Part shown: positions 16,779 through 24,401 of the stretch, one piece after another | Layout: every line of letters begins with the position of its first letter | Numbering within the stretch: the first letter of the stretch is position 1 | Source: Epsilonproteobacteria bacterium UBA6211 | GTDB lineage: Bacteria; Campylobacterota; Campylobacteria; Campylobacterales; Arcobacteraceae | Length of the DNA: 64,000 nucleotides | Reading direction: 5' to 3' | Assembly: GCA_002421845.1 (NCBI GenBank) | Contig: DISL01000100.1 | Location: 1-64,000 of the forward strand | Notes under the pieces: model-generated | The model's input: the letters and a program-made list of their open reading frames with translations, nothing else | Databases searched by the model: none | Told to the model about the DNA's origin: nothing | Made by a program: the position numbers and the translations under genes

Positions 16779-17375
16779 TTATAGTTTGTCGCTATTTTTA
16801 GCTAAGTATTCAGCAACACCTTTTGTGTCAGCTTTCATACCTTCGTCACCTTTTTGCCAACCAGCTGGGCAAACTTCACCGTGAGTATTTACGAAAATCA
16901 TAGTATCAACCATTCTTATCATCTCATCTATATTTCTTCCAAGTGGTAAGTCATTGATTACTGCATGTCTTACTGTACCGTCAGCATCTATTAAGAAGCT
17001 TCCTCTAAGTGCAACTGCTTCGTTGAATAATACATCAAAATCTCTAGCGATTTGTTTATTTAAATCCGCTACAAGTGGAAATCTAACTTGACCTATACCA
17101 CCCTCTTTAACTGCAGTATTTTTCCAAGCAAAGTGAGAAAATTGGCTATCAACAGATACACCTATTACATTTACACCTCTAGAAGTAAACTCTTCTAATC
17201 TTTTATCAAATGCAATAATCTCAGATGGACATACAAATGTAAAATCTAATGGGTAAAAAAATACAACCGTACCTTTTTCACCTAAATTATCATACAATCT
17301 AAAATTATCTACTATTTCATTGTTACCTAATACAGCAGTAGCTGTAAAATCTGGAGCTTTTTTTGTTACTAACAT
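16779..17375 (-). CDS. ahpC: Typical 2-Cys peroxiredoxin, AhpC/TsaA-like
   Basis: Cytosolic thiol peroxidase reducing H2O2 and organic peroxides. 198 residues. Peroxidatic C49 in DFTFVCPSE and resolving C169 in THGEVCPAGW; also the GGIG loop (GGIGQVRFPLVAD). The C-terminus ends LAKNSDKL without a YF motif, so it may be a less easily over-oxidised, robust form. ATG at 17375 with AAAGGA 7 bases upstream. It faces a metal-binding protein gene across an intergenic region with several palindromes. Confidence 0.96.
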   Translation of the reverse strand: MLVTKKAPDFTATAVLGNNEIVDNFRLYDNLGEKGTVVFFYPLDFTFVCPSEIIAFDKRLEEFTSRGVNVIGVSVDSQFSHFAWKNTAVKEGGIGQVRFPLVADLNKQIARDFDVLFNEAVALRGSFLIDADGTVRHAVINDLPLGRNIDEMIRMVDTMIFVNTHGEVCPAGWQKGDEGMKADTKGVAEYLAKNSDKL

Positions 17376-17447
17376 ACTTCAATCCTTTATATTTTTTAAA
17401 CTTTGTGATTGTACCATTTTTAATTTAAAATAATAATAAATAAAATA

Positions 17448-17512
17448 GGATAAATTTTATCCTTTAAGAAGGTTTTAATAATATAGAATAATAGCATTCT
17501 ATAATATATTAT
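17448..17512. promoter_or_regulatory. Cluster of palindromes between ahpC and the HMA gene
   Basis: Three symmetric sites: GGATAAA-T-TTTATCC (17448-17462), TATAGAAT-N6-ATTCTATA (17482-17503) and ATAATATATTAT (17501-17512). The last resembles the AT-rich half-sites of Fur/PerR-type operators, fitting a peroxide and metal theme, but no consensus match is claimed. Confidence 0.35.
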
Positions 17513-17552
17513 GTTGTATAATAAAGCTAAATCTTGATTAAAAGGGATAAAG

Positions 17553-17834
17553 ATGGCACTACAATCATTTGAAGTAAATAATGTAAAATGCGGTGGATGT
17601 GCAAGTACACTTAAAAAAGCACTTAAAGAGGATTTTGGTGATGTGGAAGTTAATCTTGAAGTAATGCCAAGAGTAATTACACTTGATATAGATGATACAA
17701 AAATAGACACTCTCAAAAGTAAATTGAGGGGGCTAGGGTATCCTTTGGTAACAGATGAACTCTCAACTTTTGAAAATATACAAACAAAAGCTAAGAGTTT
17801 TGTATCTTGTGCCATAGGTAAACTAGATAGTTGA
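17553..17834 (+). CDS. Heavy-metal-associated (HMA) domain protein
   Basis: A 93-residue protein whose first 70 residues are a ferredoxin-like HMA domain: NVKCGGCAST supplies the CxxC metal site (C13, C16) in the place of the usual GMxCxxC. Such free HMA proteins carry copper or other soft metals to P-type ATPases. A C-terminal extension of about 25 residues has another cysteine. AAAGGGA lies before the ATG. No ATPase gene is adjacent, so the partner is unknown. Confidence 0.85.
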   Translation: MALQSFEVNNVKCGGCASTLKKALKEDFGDVEVNLEVMPRVITLDIDDTKIDTLKSKLRGLGYPLVTDELSTFENIQTKAKSFVSCAIGKLDS

Positions 17835-17975
17835 TACTTATTTGTTTAAAATAGTAACACTTTGGATTTTGTAGTTAGTTAAATTTACTATTTAAAAGAA
17901 TTGTTACTTAGGATTCGTTATTCTGTCAGAGTGATAAAGGTTCACTTTGAAATAAATTCAATGTAAGGGGAAAAG

Positions 17976-18293
17976 ATGTCAAAGATAGAAGCTCCTGCTA
18001 ATACACCTGTATGGGTTGATGAGAGCAGATGTAAGGCATGTGATATATGTGTTTCTGTATGTCCTGCCGGAGTTCTCGCAATGAGACCGGCACCAACTTC
18101 AACACTAGGTGCAATGATTACTATAATTGCTCCTGAGAGTTGCATAGGCTGTAATGATTGTGAATTGTCATGTCCTGATTTTGCTATATACGTAGCTGAT
18201 AAATCAGAGTTCAAATTTGCAAAATTAACAGATGAAGCAAAACAAAGAGCGCAAGCAATTAAAGATAACAACTATAGAATACTAAGCGCTTAA
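17976..18293 (+). CDS. oorD: 2-oxoglutarate:acceptor oxidoreductase, delta (ferredoxin) subunit
   Basis: Two 4Fe-4S clusters from CKACDICVSVCP and CIGCNDCELSCP in a 105-residue protein. First gene of the oorDABC operon, in the order known from C. jejuni and H. pylori. The complex converts 2-oxoglutarate to succinyl-CoA in the TCA cycle, passing electrons to ferredoxin or flavodoxin instead of NAD. AAGGGGA precedes the ATG. The 140-base gap upstream probably holds the operon promoter and contains an imperfect inverted repeat (17845-17857 with 17885-17896). Confidence 0.95.
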   Translation: MSKIEAPANTPVWVDESRCKACDICVSVCPAGVLAMRPAPTSTLGAMITIIAPESCIGCNDCELSCPDFAIYVADKSEFKFAKLTDEAKQRAQAIKDNNYRILSA

Positions 18294-18303
18294 GGAGAAA
18301 ATA

Positions 18304-19455
18304 ATGGCGACTAGAGAAATAATTTCAAGCGGTAATGAACTATCTGCTTTGGCAGCTGTTGATGCTGGATGTAGATTTTTTGGAGGGTATCCTATTACTC
18401 CTTCAAGTGAAGTAATGCACGAAATATCTGACCTTCTACCTGAAGTTGGCGGAGCTGCTATACAAATGGAAGATGAGATAGCTGGAATTGCAGCTACTAT
18501 TGGTGCAGCAATGAGTGGTGTTAGAGCTATGACAGCAACATCAGGACCTGGTGTTTCACTAAAAGCTGAAAACTTAGGACTTGCTCAAATGGCAGAGGTT
18601 CCTATGGTTCTTGTAAATGTTATGAGAGGTGGTCCAAGTACGGGTCTTCCGACAAGGGTATCTCAAGGTGACGTTAGACAAGCAAGAAATCCAAGCCACG
18701 GTGATTATAGATCTATAACACTATGTGCAGGAAATCTAGCTGAGTGTTATACAGAGGTAGTACGTGCTTTCAACCTTGCAGATAGATTTATGCAACCGGT
18801 TATCGTTTTAACAGACGAAACACTAGGTCATATGCACGGTAAAGCAATGCTTCCTACGGTTGAAGAAGTAAAAGCCGGTATAGTTCCAAGAAAAAAATTT
18901 GAAGGTGAACCAAAAGATTATAGACCTTATGGTGTAGGAGCTGATGAAGCTGCCGTACTAAACCCAATGTTCCAAGGATATAGATACCATTTTACAGGTC
19001 TTCACCATGATGCAAAAGGTTTTCCTACTGAAGAGATAGAAACTTGTAGAAAACTGATTCAAAGACTTGAAGACAAAGTTATGATGCATACTGATGAAAT
19101 AGAACTAAATGAAGAGTTTATGCTTGATGATATGACAGGTGCTGAGGGTGAAGTTTTAATCATCGCTTACGGTTCCGTATCACTAGCTGCTAAAGAGGCT
19201 ATCAGACATTTAAGAGCTGACGGTATCAAAGCAGGATTATTTAGACCTATTACACTTTGGCCAAGTCCTGCAAATAGAATTAAACATTTTACGGACATGA
19301 TCAAAAATGTACTTTGTGTTGAATTAAATATCAGACAATATACTGAAGAAGTAGAAAGAGTATCAAGCAGACTTGATATACAAGGTCTATACAAAGTAAA
19401 TGGACGTGCTATCTCTCCATATGAGATTGTTACAAAAGTGAAGGAGGTATTCTAA
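18304..19455 (+). CDS. oorA: 2-oxoglutarate:acceptor oxidoreductase, alpha subunit
   Basis: A 383-residue pyruvate/2-oxoacid ferredoxin oxidoreductase alpha-type subunit. Motifs: GGYPITPSSE, EDEIAGIAATIGA, and ATSGPGVSLKAENLGLA near the TPP site; the C-terminal domain II follows. TAAGGAG upstream, 10 bases after oorD. Together with OorB it forms the TPP-containing catalytic core; the short OorD/OorC subunits supply clusters and the gamma domain. Confidence 0.96.
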   Translation: MATREIISSGNELSALAAVDAGCRFFGGYPITPSSEVMHEISDLLPEVGGAAIQMEDEIAGIAATIGAAMSGVRAMTATSGPGVSLKAENLGLAQMAEVPMVLVNVMRGGPSTGLPTRVSQGDVRQARNPSHGDYRSITLCAGNLAECYTEVVRAFNLADRFMQPVIVLTDETLGHMHGKAMLPTVEEVKAGIVPRKKFEGEPKDYRPYGVGADEAAVLNPMFQGYRYHFTGLHHDAKGFPTEEIETCRKLIQRLEDKVMMHTDEIELNEEFMLDDMTGAEGEVLIIAYGSVSLAAKEAIRHLRADGIKAGLFRPITLWPSPANRIKHFTDMIKNVLCVELNIRQYTEEVERVSSRLDIQGLYKVNGRAISPYEIVTKVKEVF

Positions 19456-19456
19456 A

Positions 19457-20314
19457 ATGGCTTTCAATTATGATAAATACTTAAGATTAGAAAAAATGCC
19501 GACACTTTGGTGTTGGGGATGTGGTGACGGTGTTATCCTAAAAGCTGTTATTAGAGCTATTGATGCTTGTGGTTGGAAACAAGATGATGTGTGTGTAGTT
19601 TCAGGTATTGGATGTTCAGGAAGATTTTCATCGTATGTTGATTTCAATACTATTCATACGACTCACGGTAGAACTATAGCTTGGGCTACAGGTGTAAAAC
19701 TTGCAAATCCAGACAAACACGTAATATGTGTTGCCGGAGACGGTGATGCTATGGCGATAGGTGGAAATCATACTATACACGGTTGTAGAAGAAATATTGA
19801 TATAAACTTCATTATGATCAATAACTTCATCTATGGTTTAACAAATTCACAAACAAGTCCAACAACTCCACAAGGTTTCTGGACGGTAAGTCAAAAAGCA
19901 GGTAATATCGACCCTACATTTGATGCTTGTAAAGTTGCAATAGCTGCCGGTGCAAGTTTCGTAGCTAGAGAAACAATGCTTGATCCTAAAAAACTTGAAA
20001 GAGTTTTAATTAAAGGTTTCCAACATAAAGGTTTCTCTTTCTTCGATATTATGTCTAACTGCCATATTAACCTTGGTAGAAAAAATAAAATGGACAGTGC
20101 AATGAAAAACTTAGAGTGGATTGACTCTATAACTGCACCTTTATCAAAATGGGAAAAAATGACACCTGAAGAGCAAATGAACGTGTTCCCTACAGGTATC
20201 TTAAAACATGATGAAAATGCTAAAGAGTACTGTGAAATGTATGAAGAAATCAAAAAAGTACATCAAGGCAAAAGAAAAGCAATCACTCAAGACGAATTTG
20301 AGAAAAAGATATAA
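19457..20314 (+). CDS. oorB: 2-oxoglutarate:acceptor oxidoreductase, beta subunit
   Basis: A 285-residue TPP-binding subunit: CWGCGDG near residue 20, GIGCSG, and the TPP motif GDGDAMAIGGNHTIHG with NFIYGLTNSQTSPTT. Cysteines in CWGC and GCSG hold the cluster of the beta subunit. Starts one base after the oorA stop with AAGGAGG before it, so the two are tightly coupled. Confidence 0.96.
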   Translation: MAFNYDKYLRLEKMPTLWCWGCGDGVILKAVIRAIDACGWKQDDVCVVSGIGCSGRFSSYVDFNTIHTTHGRTIAWATGVKLANPDKHVICVAGDGDAMAIGGNHTIHGCRRNIDINFIMINNFIYGLTNSQTSPTTPQGFWTVSQKAGNIDPTFDACKVAIAAGASFVARETMLDPKKLERVLIKGFQHKGFSFFDIMSNCHINLGRKNKMDSAMKNLEWIDSITAPLSKWEKMTPEEQMNVFPTGILKHDENAKEYCEMYEEIKKVHQGKRKAITQDEFEKKI

Positions 20315-20325
20315 GGGGTAACACT

Positions 20326-20883
20326 ATGGCTAGAACATTAATGAGATTTACGGGTGTTGGTGGACAAGGTGTACTTCTTGCCGGAGAGATTTTTGCAGCT
20401 GCAAAAATCAAAACCGGCGGTTACGGTTTAAAAACTGCAACATATACTTCTCAAGTTAGAGGTGGTCCGACTGTTGTTGATATTACACTAGATGATGATG
20501 AAATTTTTTACCCTTATGCAAATGACGGAGAAATAGATTTTATGCTTTCAGTTGCACAAAAAAGTTATGATTTATTCAAAAACGGTGTATCTGAAGGCGG
20601 TACGATAGTAGTTGAACCAAATCTTGTAACACCTACGGCAGAAGATAGAAAAAAATGGAGAATTATTGAAATTCCTATTATTACTATTGCAAAAGAAGAG
20701 ATTGGAAATGTTATTACACAATCAGTTGTAGCTCTTGCAATAGCAAACAAATTTATGAGTGCTATTGACAAAGAAACTTTAAGAGAAGTAATGCTTTCTA
20801 AAGTTCCTGCAAAAGTTCATGCAGTGAATAATAAAGCTTATGACTTAGGCTACAAATACGCTGAAGAGGCTATGAGTAAGTAA
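20326..20883 (+). CDS. oorC: 2-oxoglutarate:acceptor oxidoreductase, gamma subunit
   Basis: A 185-residue gamma domain: GVGGQGVLLAGEI at the N-terminus, SQVRGGPTVVDI, and the conserved C-terminal helix. Last gene of oorDABC, 11 bases after oorB, with AAGGGG before the ATG. A heptamer hairpin follows its stop. Confidence 0.95.
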   Translation: MARTLMRFTGVGGQGVLLAGEIFAAAKIKTGGYGLKTATYTSQVRGGPTVVDITLDDDEIFYPYANDGEIDFMLSVAQKSYDLFKNGVSEGGTIVVEPNLVTPTAEDRKKWRIIEIPIITIAKEEIGNVITQSVVALAIANKFMSAIDKETLREVMLSKVPAKVHAVNNKAYDLGYKYAEEAMSK

Positions 20884-20890
20884 AATTTCT

Positions 20891-20938
20891 AAGTGCTGAG
20901 TTCTGAGTACTGAGTTTTTTCAGTTATTCAGAACTTTG
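20891..20938. repeat. Heptamer-repeat hairpin, AGTACTG family, copy 3
   Basis: The left arm AGTGCTG, AGTTCTG, AGTACTG, AG (20892-20914), a TTTTTT loop, and a right arm CAGTTATTCAGAACTTTG that pairs imperfectly with the left. It begins 8 bases after the oorC stop, and is probably the operon's transcript end. Confidence 0.75.
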
Positions 20939-21071
20939 TCACATCAATATCATACATTCCTTTACTTCCACGCTACCATACCAAAATCAATATAGCTACC
21001 ATTACTCATCTAACCGTAATATCAACAAAAAATAGGTACAATAATAAAAAATATATTACCAAGGTTTTTTA

Positions 21072-21812
21072 ATGATAAAAATAGATATGAATTCAACAGA
21101 ATTTCAAACAGAACTAGAAAATACAAAAAACTTTACAGACAAAGTATGTTCACAATTTGGTTTTGTATATAATCCTGAAGTTGAAGTAAATGAATCCGTA
21201 CAAATGGGTCTTACTAGAAATAAACTAATATACAATAAAAGATACTGTCCTTGTTTTATGGTAATCGGCACAACAAAAGAAGAACAAAAAGAAGCAGACA
21301 ATAGAATCTGTCCATGTAAACCTGCACTAGAGCATGAAATACCTGATGATGGTAAATGTCATTGCGGAATTTTCTGTACAAAAGAGTATGCACAAAAATT
21401 TGCAAGTACAAATGAAGCTGAAATCGTCGTACATACACATTCAAGAGGATTAAGTACCAAAGAGTGTGAACTATTACTAGAAAAAGAGTCTATTGATGCT
21501 GATGAGCTTGAAGCATTACTTGAAGCAAGAGCTTTGAAAATGGTTGATTTTAATCTGGTAGATGTTAGAGAATGGATGGAATGGAAATCACGAAGAATTG
21601 AAGGTACTGATTTTCTAATCCCTACAACAAGTTTTTATAATACGATAGGACAATTAGAAGAGCAAAAGGATAAAATCACTATAGTTTACTGCTACAGCGG
21701 TAGCAGAAGTGCATATTGTCAACATGTAATGCATGATTTAGGATTTAGAAAAGTTATAAACTTTGATTTCGGTATTATGACATACAAAGGAAAAGTTGTT
21801 AGCGGAAACTAA
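21072..21812 (+). CDS. Ferredoxin:thioredoxin reductase catalytic domain fused to rhodanese
   Basis: A 246-residue two-domain protein. Residues about 10-110 are an FTR beta-type catalytic domain with the full CPC-CPC-CHC signature: C59-P-C61, C80-P-C82, C96-H-C98. By family analogy C59, C80, C82 and C96 bind the 4Fe-4S cluster, while C61 and C98 form the redox disulfide. Residues about 155-240 are a rhodanese domain with C207 in VYCYSGSRS. No FTR alpha (variable) chain is nearby. It could pass ferredoxin electrons to a thiol or sulfane-sulfur substrate; that role is inference. Confidence 0.85.
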   Translation: MIKIDMNSTEFQTELENTKNFTDKVCSQFGFVYNPEVEVNESVQMGLTRNKLIYNKRYCPCFMVIGTTKEEQKEADNRICPCKPALEHEIPDDGKCHCGIFCTKEYAQKFASTNEAEIVVHTHSRGLSTKECELLLEKESIDADELEALLEARALKMVDFNLVDVREWMEWKSRRIEGTDFLIPTTSFYNTIGQLEEQKDKITIVYCYSGSRSAYCQHVMHDLGFRKVINFDFGIMTYKGKVVSGN

Positions 21813-21830
21813 AAATTAAGGTTTCAGAGT

Positions 21831-21852
21831 GAGGGATTAGGGATGCAGGGAT
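21831..21852. repeat. GGGAT heptamer-like units at the permease start
   Basis: GAGGGAT, TAGGGAT, GCAGGGAT follow one another with 7 and 8-base spacing. The annotated ATG (21843) and ribosome site of the permease lie inside these units. Confidence 0.45.
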
Positions 21853-22811
21853 TGAGAGTATTAGTCAAAAAGCTTAGCTATATAGTTTTGATGCTTCTTC
21901 TTATAAGCATCATATCTTTTAGCGTAATTCAACTTGCTCCAAACTCTTTTTTTGCCAGTGGTGAACTTAATCCCAATATTACCCCTGAAACAATAGAAAA
22001 TCTAAAAGCCATATATGGTCTTGATAAACCTCTACATATACAATTTTTTTCATGGCTTAGCTCCATTTTGGTACTTGATTTTGGTGTAAGTTTCTCCAGT
22101 GGAGAAATGGTAAAAGATATGATTATAGAAAAGTTACCTATTACGTTGGCAATCAATATAACAAGTATGTTTTTTATTTTTATTATATCACTTTATCTTG
22201 GTATCAAATCAGCTCTTACAAAAGATACTGTTTTTGATAAATTTACAAAACAACTTTCACTTATAAGTTTTTCGATGCCGTCGTTTTATTTAGCCGTAAT
22301 AGGAATATTAATTTTTGGTTTATGGCTTGAACTAGTTCCTATTTCAGGTATTAGCTCCGGAAATTATAAAGAGGGTATAAAATACTATTTAGATATTTCA
22401 TGGCATTTAGTATTACCTGTGTCCATAATCATTTTTGGAGGGATAGGAAGTCTAACTTTATATATTCGTTCACTTACATTAGAGATACTAAGAAGTGATT
22501 ATATTTTCTTTGCCAAATCAAGAGGTATAAAAGGATATAAACTTTTTAGATATTACATACTTCCAAATCTCTACCCACCTGTGATTACACTACTTGGGCT
22601 TTCATTACCTGGGATTATAGGAGGTAGCGTTATTTTGGAAACCATATTCGCTATTGACGGGATGGGATTATTGTTTTTTCAAAGTGCGATGAGTAGAGAT
22701 TATCCTGTTATTATGGGAATACTTATCATAGGTGCTTTTCTTACCCTTATAGGCAATATAATAGCAGATTTAGTTCTAGCTAAACTAAATCCAAATTTTA
22801 AAGTGAATTAA
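21843..22811 (+). CDS. ABC transporter permease, DppB/OppB type
   Basis: A 322-residue inner-membrane permease of the peptide/nickel class: N-terminal helix, a large periplasmic loop with the motif YGLDKPLHIQF, five further helices, and the cytoplasmic EAA loop FAKSRGIKGYKLFRYYILPN. No binding protein, second permease or ATPase is adjacent; an OppD/F-like ATPase lies alone at 56253. The first three codons (MQG) come from a GGGAT repeat, and TTG at 21852 is an alternative start. The last bases overlap the end of the convergent Sel1 gene. Confidence 0.9.
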   Translation: MQGLRVLVKKLSYIVLMLLLISIISFSVIQLAPNSFFASGELNPNITPETIENLKAIYGLDKPLHIQFFSWLSSILVLDFGVSFSSGEMVKDMIIEKLPITLAINITSMFFIFIISLYLGIKSALTKDTVFDKFTKQLSLISFSMPSFYLAVIGILIFGLWLELVPISGISSGNYKEGIKYYLDISWHLVLPVSIIIFGGIGSLTLYIRSLTLEILRSDYIFFAKSRGIKGYKLFRYYILPNLYPPVITLLGLSLPGIIGGSVILETIFAIDGMGLLFFQSAMSRDYPVIMGILIIGAFLTLIGNIIADLVLAKLNPNFKVN

Positions 22812-23758
22812 TCTTTTTTTGATACTCTTTTTATAAACGCATCGGCAAAAGAATAACCGTTTTGTTTTGCTTTAGTCATCCAAAACAACCCTTTTTCTTT
22901 ATCTTGGGCTACACCGTAACCTTCATAATAAAAAAGCCCTACATAATACTGAGCTTTTGCATATTCTTGAGTTGCAGCTTCAAAATACCAAAATAATGCT
23001 TTTTCATAATCCTGCGTTACAAGTTCACCGGAACGGTAAAAATCAGCAAGTTGTGTTTGAGCAAATTTGTTCTCTAAGGAAGCTGCTTTCTCAAGCCAAT
23101 ATAATGTCTTGTCATTATCCTTTGGTACACCTTCTCCACTATAATACATCAAAGCTAGATTAAATGCAGCTACATTATTATCACGTTTTGCAGCCTCTTC
23201 ATACCAATAAGCTGCTTTTTTCATATCTTTATCTGTCCCAAACCCGAAATAATAAAATCTAGCCAAATTGTTTTGCGCAGGAATGACGCCTTGTGTTGCA
23301 GCTTTTTCATACAAATCAAACGCCTTTTTTTGATATTCTTTATCAAGGGAGTGTTGTTCATATATCATTGCAAGATTTAGTTGAGATACAGCATAACCGC
23401 TATTTGCAGCTTTCTCATACCATTCTATAGCTTTTATTGTATTTTTTTCACCTACAAGACCGTGTTCATAGTAATAAGCAAGATTATTTTGAGCTTGAAC
23501 ATTACCCAAATTTGAAGCTTTTTCAAGCCATACAAAACTCTCATATAAGTTTTTTTCTACACCCAAACCTTTTTGGTACATAATAGCCAAATTATATTGG
23601 GCATTTGGATTATTCTCATTTGCCAGTTTGAAAAATATTTCATAAGCTTTTGTATAGTCTTTTGATAAATAACTATTTACGCCATCTTCAAAACTACCTG
23701 CATATAGTAGCGATGCCACAAATAAACTAGCTGTTAATGTTTTAAGAGTTTTCTTCAT
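22808..23758 (-). CDS. Exported Sel1-repeat protein, last gene of the secretion operon
   Basis: About 316 residues: a signal peptide (MKKTLKTLTASLFVASLLYAG) then about eight Sel1/TPR-like repeats of 36 residues, each with the form AQYNLAxMYxxGxGVxKDxxKAxxWYEKAA. A helical scaffold in the periplasm, likely for protein-protein contact. I chose the ATG at 23758; a TTG 18 bases earlier would add MKRLVT before the signal peptide. It overlaps the lipoprotein gene by about 17 bases, placing it in the same operon. Confidence 0.88.
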   Translation of the reverse strand: MKKTLKTLTASLFVASLLYAGSFEDGVNSYLSKDYTKAYEIFFKLANENNPNAQYNLAIMYQKGLGVEKNLYESFVWLEKASNLGNVQAQNNLAYYYEHGLVGEKNTIKAIEWYEKAANSGYAVSQLNLAMIYEQHSLDKEYQKKAFDLYEKAATQGVIPAQNNLARFYYFGFGTDKDMKKAAYWYEEAAKRDNNVAAFNLALMYYSGEGVPKDNDKTLYWLEKAASLENKFAQTQLADFYRSGELVTQDYEKALFWYFEAATQEYAKAQYYVGLFYYEGYGVAQDKEKGLFWMTKAKQNGYSFADAFIKRVSKKD

Positions 23759-24392
23759 CGTAACCAATCTCTTCAATATTTAAATCATTATCTTGTTCAA
23801 TAATAGTATCTGCTTCCAAAGTATCTTTCTTATCACATTCTATTACACCGTTTTCAAATTCTTGATTTGACTTCATAAACTTAGAAGGCTTTATAATTTT
23901 TTCCTCATAAAAACCACCGATATTTGTTTTGAATGAATCTCCCAAAGAAGTTTTCTTGCTGTCGTTATAAGCATCAAGATAAAGACTATCACGCTCAGCT
24001 AAAAAGAAATCCATCTTTTCCCATATAAAATTATGTTCATCCCTATCAACATAATACTTTCCTTTTTTATCAGGGTCATAATAACCTACTACGGTCATTT
24101 TTGCTAAAGTACCCAAATCATCTTCTTCAACTTCAAGTAAATACTCTTTAACTACTATTTTACTACCTACTAAATGGTAAAATGTATCTATTTTTGTAAC
24201 TTCAAGTCTATCTCTGTATGAGTCAATAACGTACTTATCACTTTGTGACGTTATAAATGCTCTTTTACCGGCTAATAGAACATCATCTTTGGAAAATTTA
24301 TCATAGTACTTAGACGTAACAATCTCTTTTTGAGAACATCCAGATATAAATATAGCCAACAATAACATATTTATAAAAAAAGCTGTTTTCAT
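23742..24392 (-). CDS. Lipoprotein of unknown function in the secretion operon
   Basis: A 216-residue protein with a clear lipobox, IFISGC-S (Cys19), after a short hydrophobic signal. The mature part is charged, with an acidic C-terminus (IEQDNDLNIEEIGYDEE). No family recognised. It lies 9 bases after the GGDEF-EAL gene and overlaps the Sel1 gene. Its position fits an outer- or inner-membrane accessory of the transporter. Confidence 0.75.
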   Translation of the reverse strand: MKTAFFINMLLLAIFISGCSQKEIVTSKYYDKFSKDDVLLAGKRAFITSQSDKYVIDSYRDRLEVTKIDTFYHLVGSKIVVKEYLLEVEEDDLGTLAKMTVVGYYDPDKKGKYYVDRDEHNFIWEKMDFFLAERDSLYLDAYNDSKKTSLGDSFKTNIGGFYEEKIIKPSKFMKSNQEFENGVIECDKKDTLEADTIIEQDNDLNIEEIGYDEENS

Positions 24393-24401
24393 ATATTTCC
24401 T

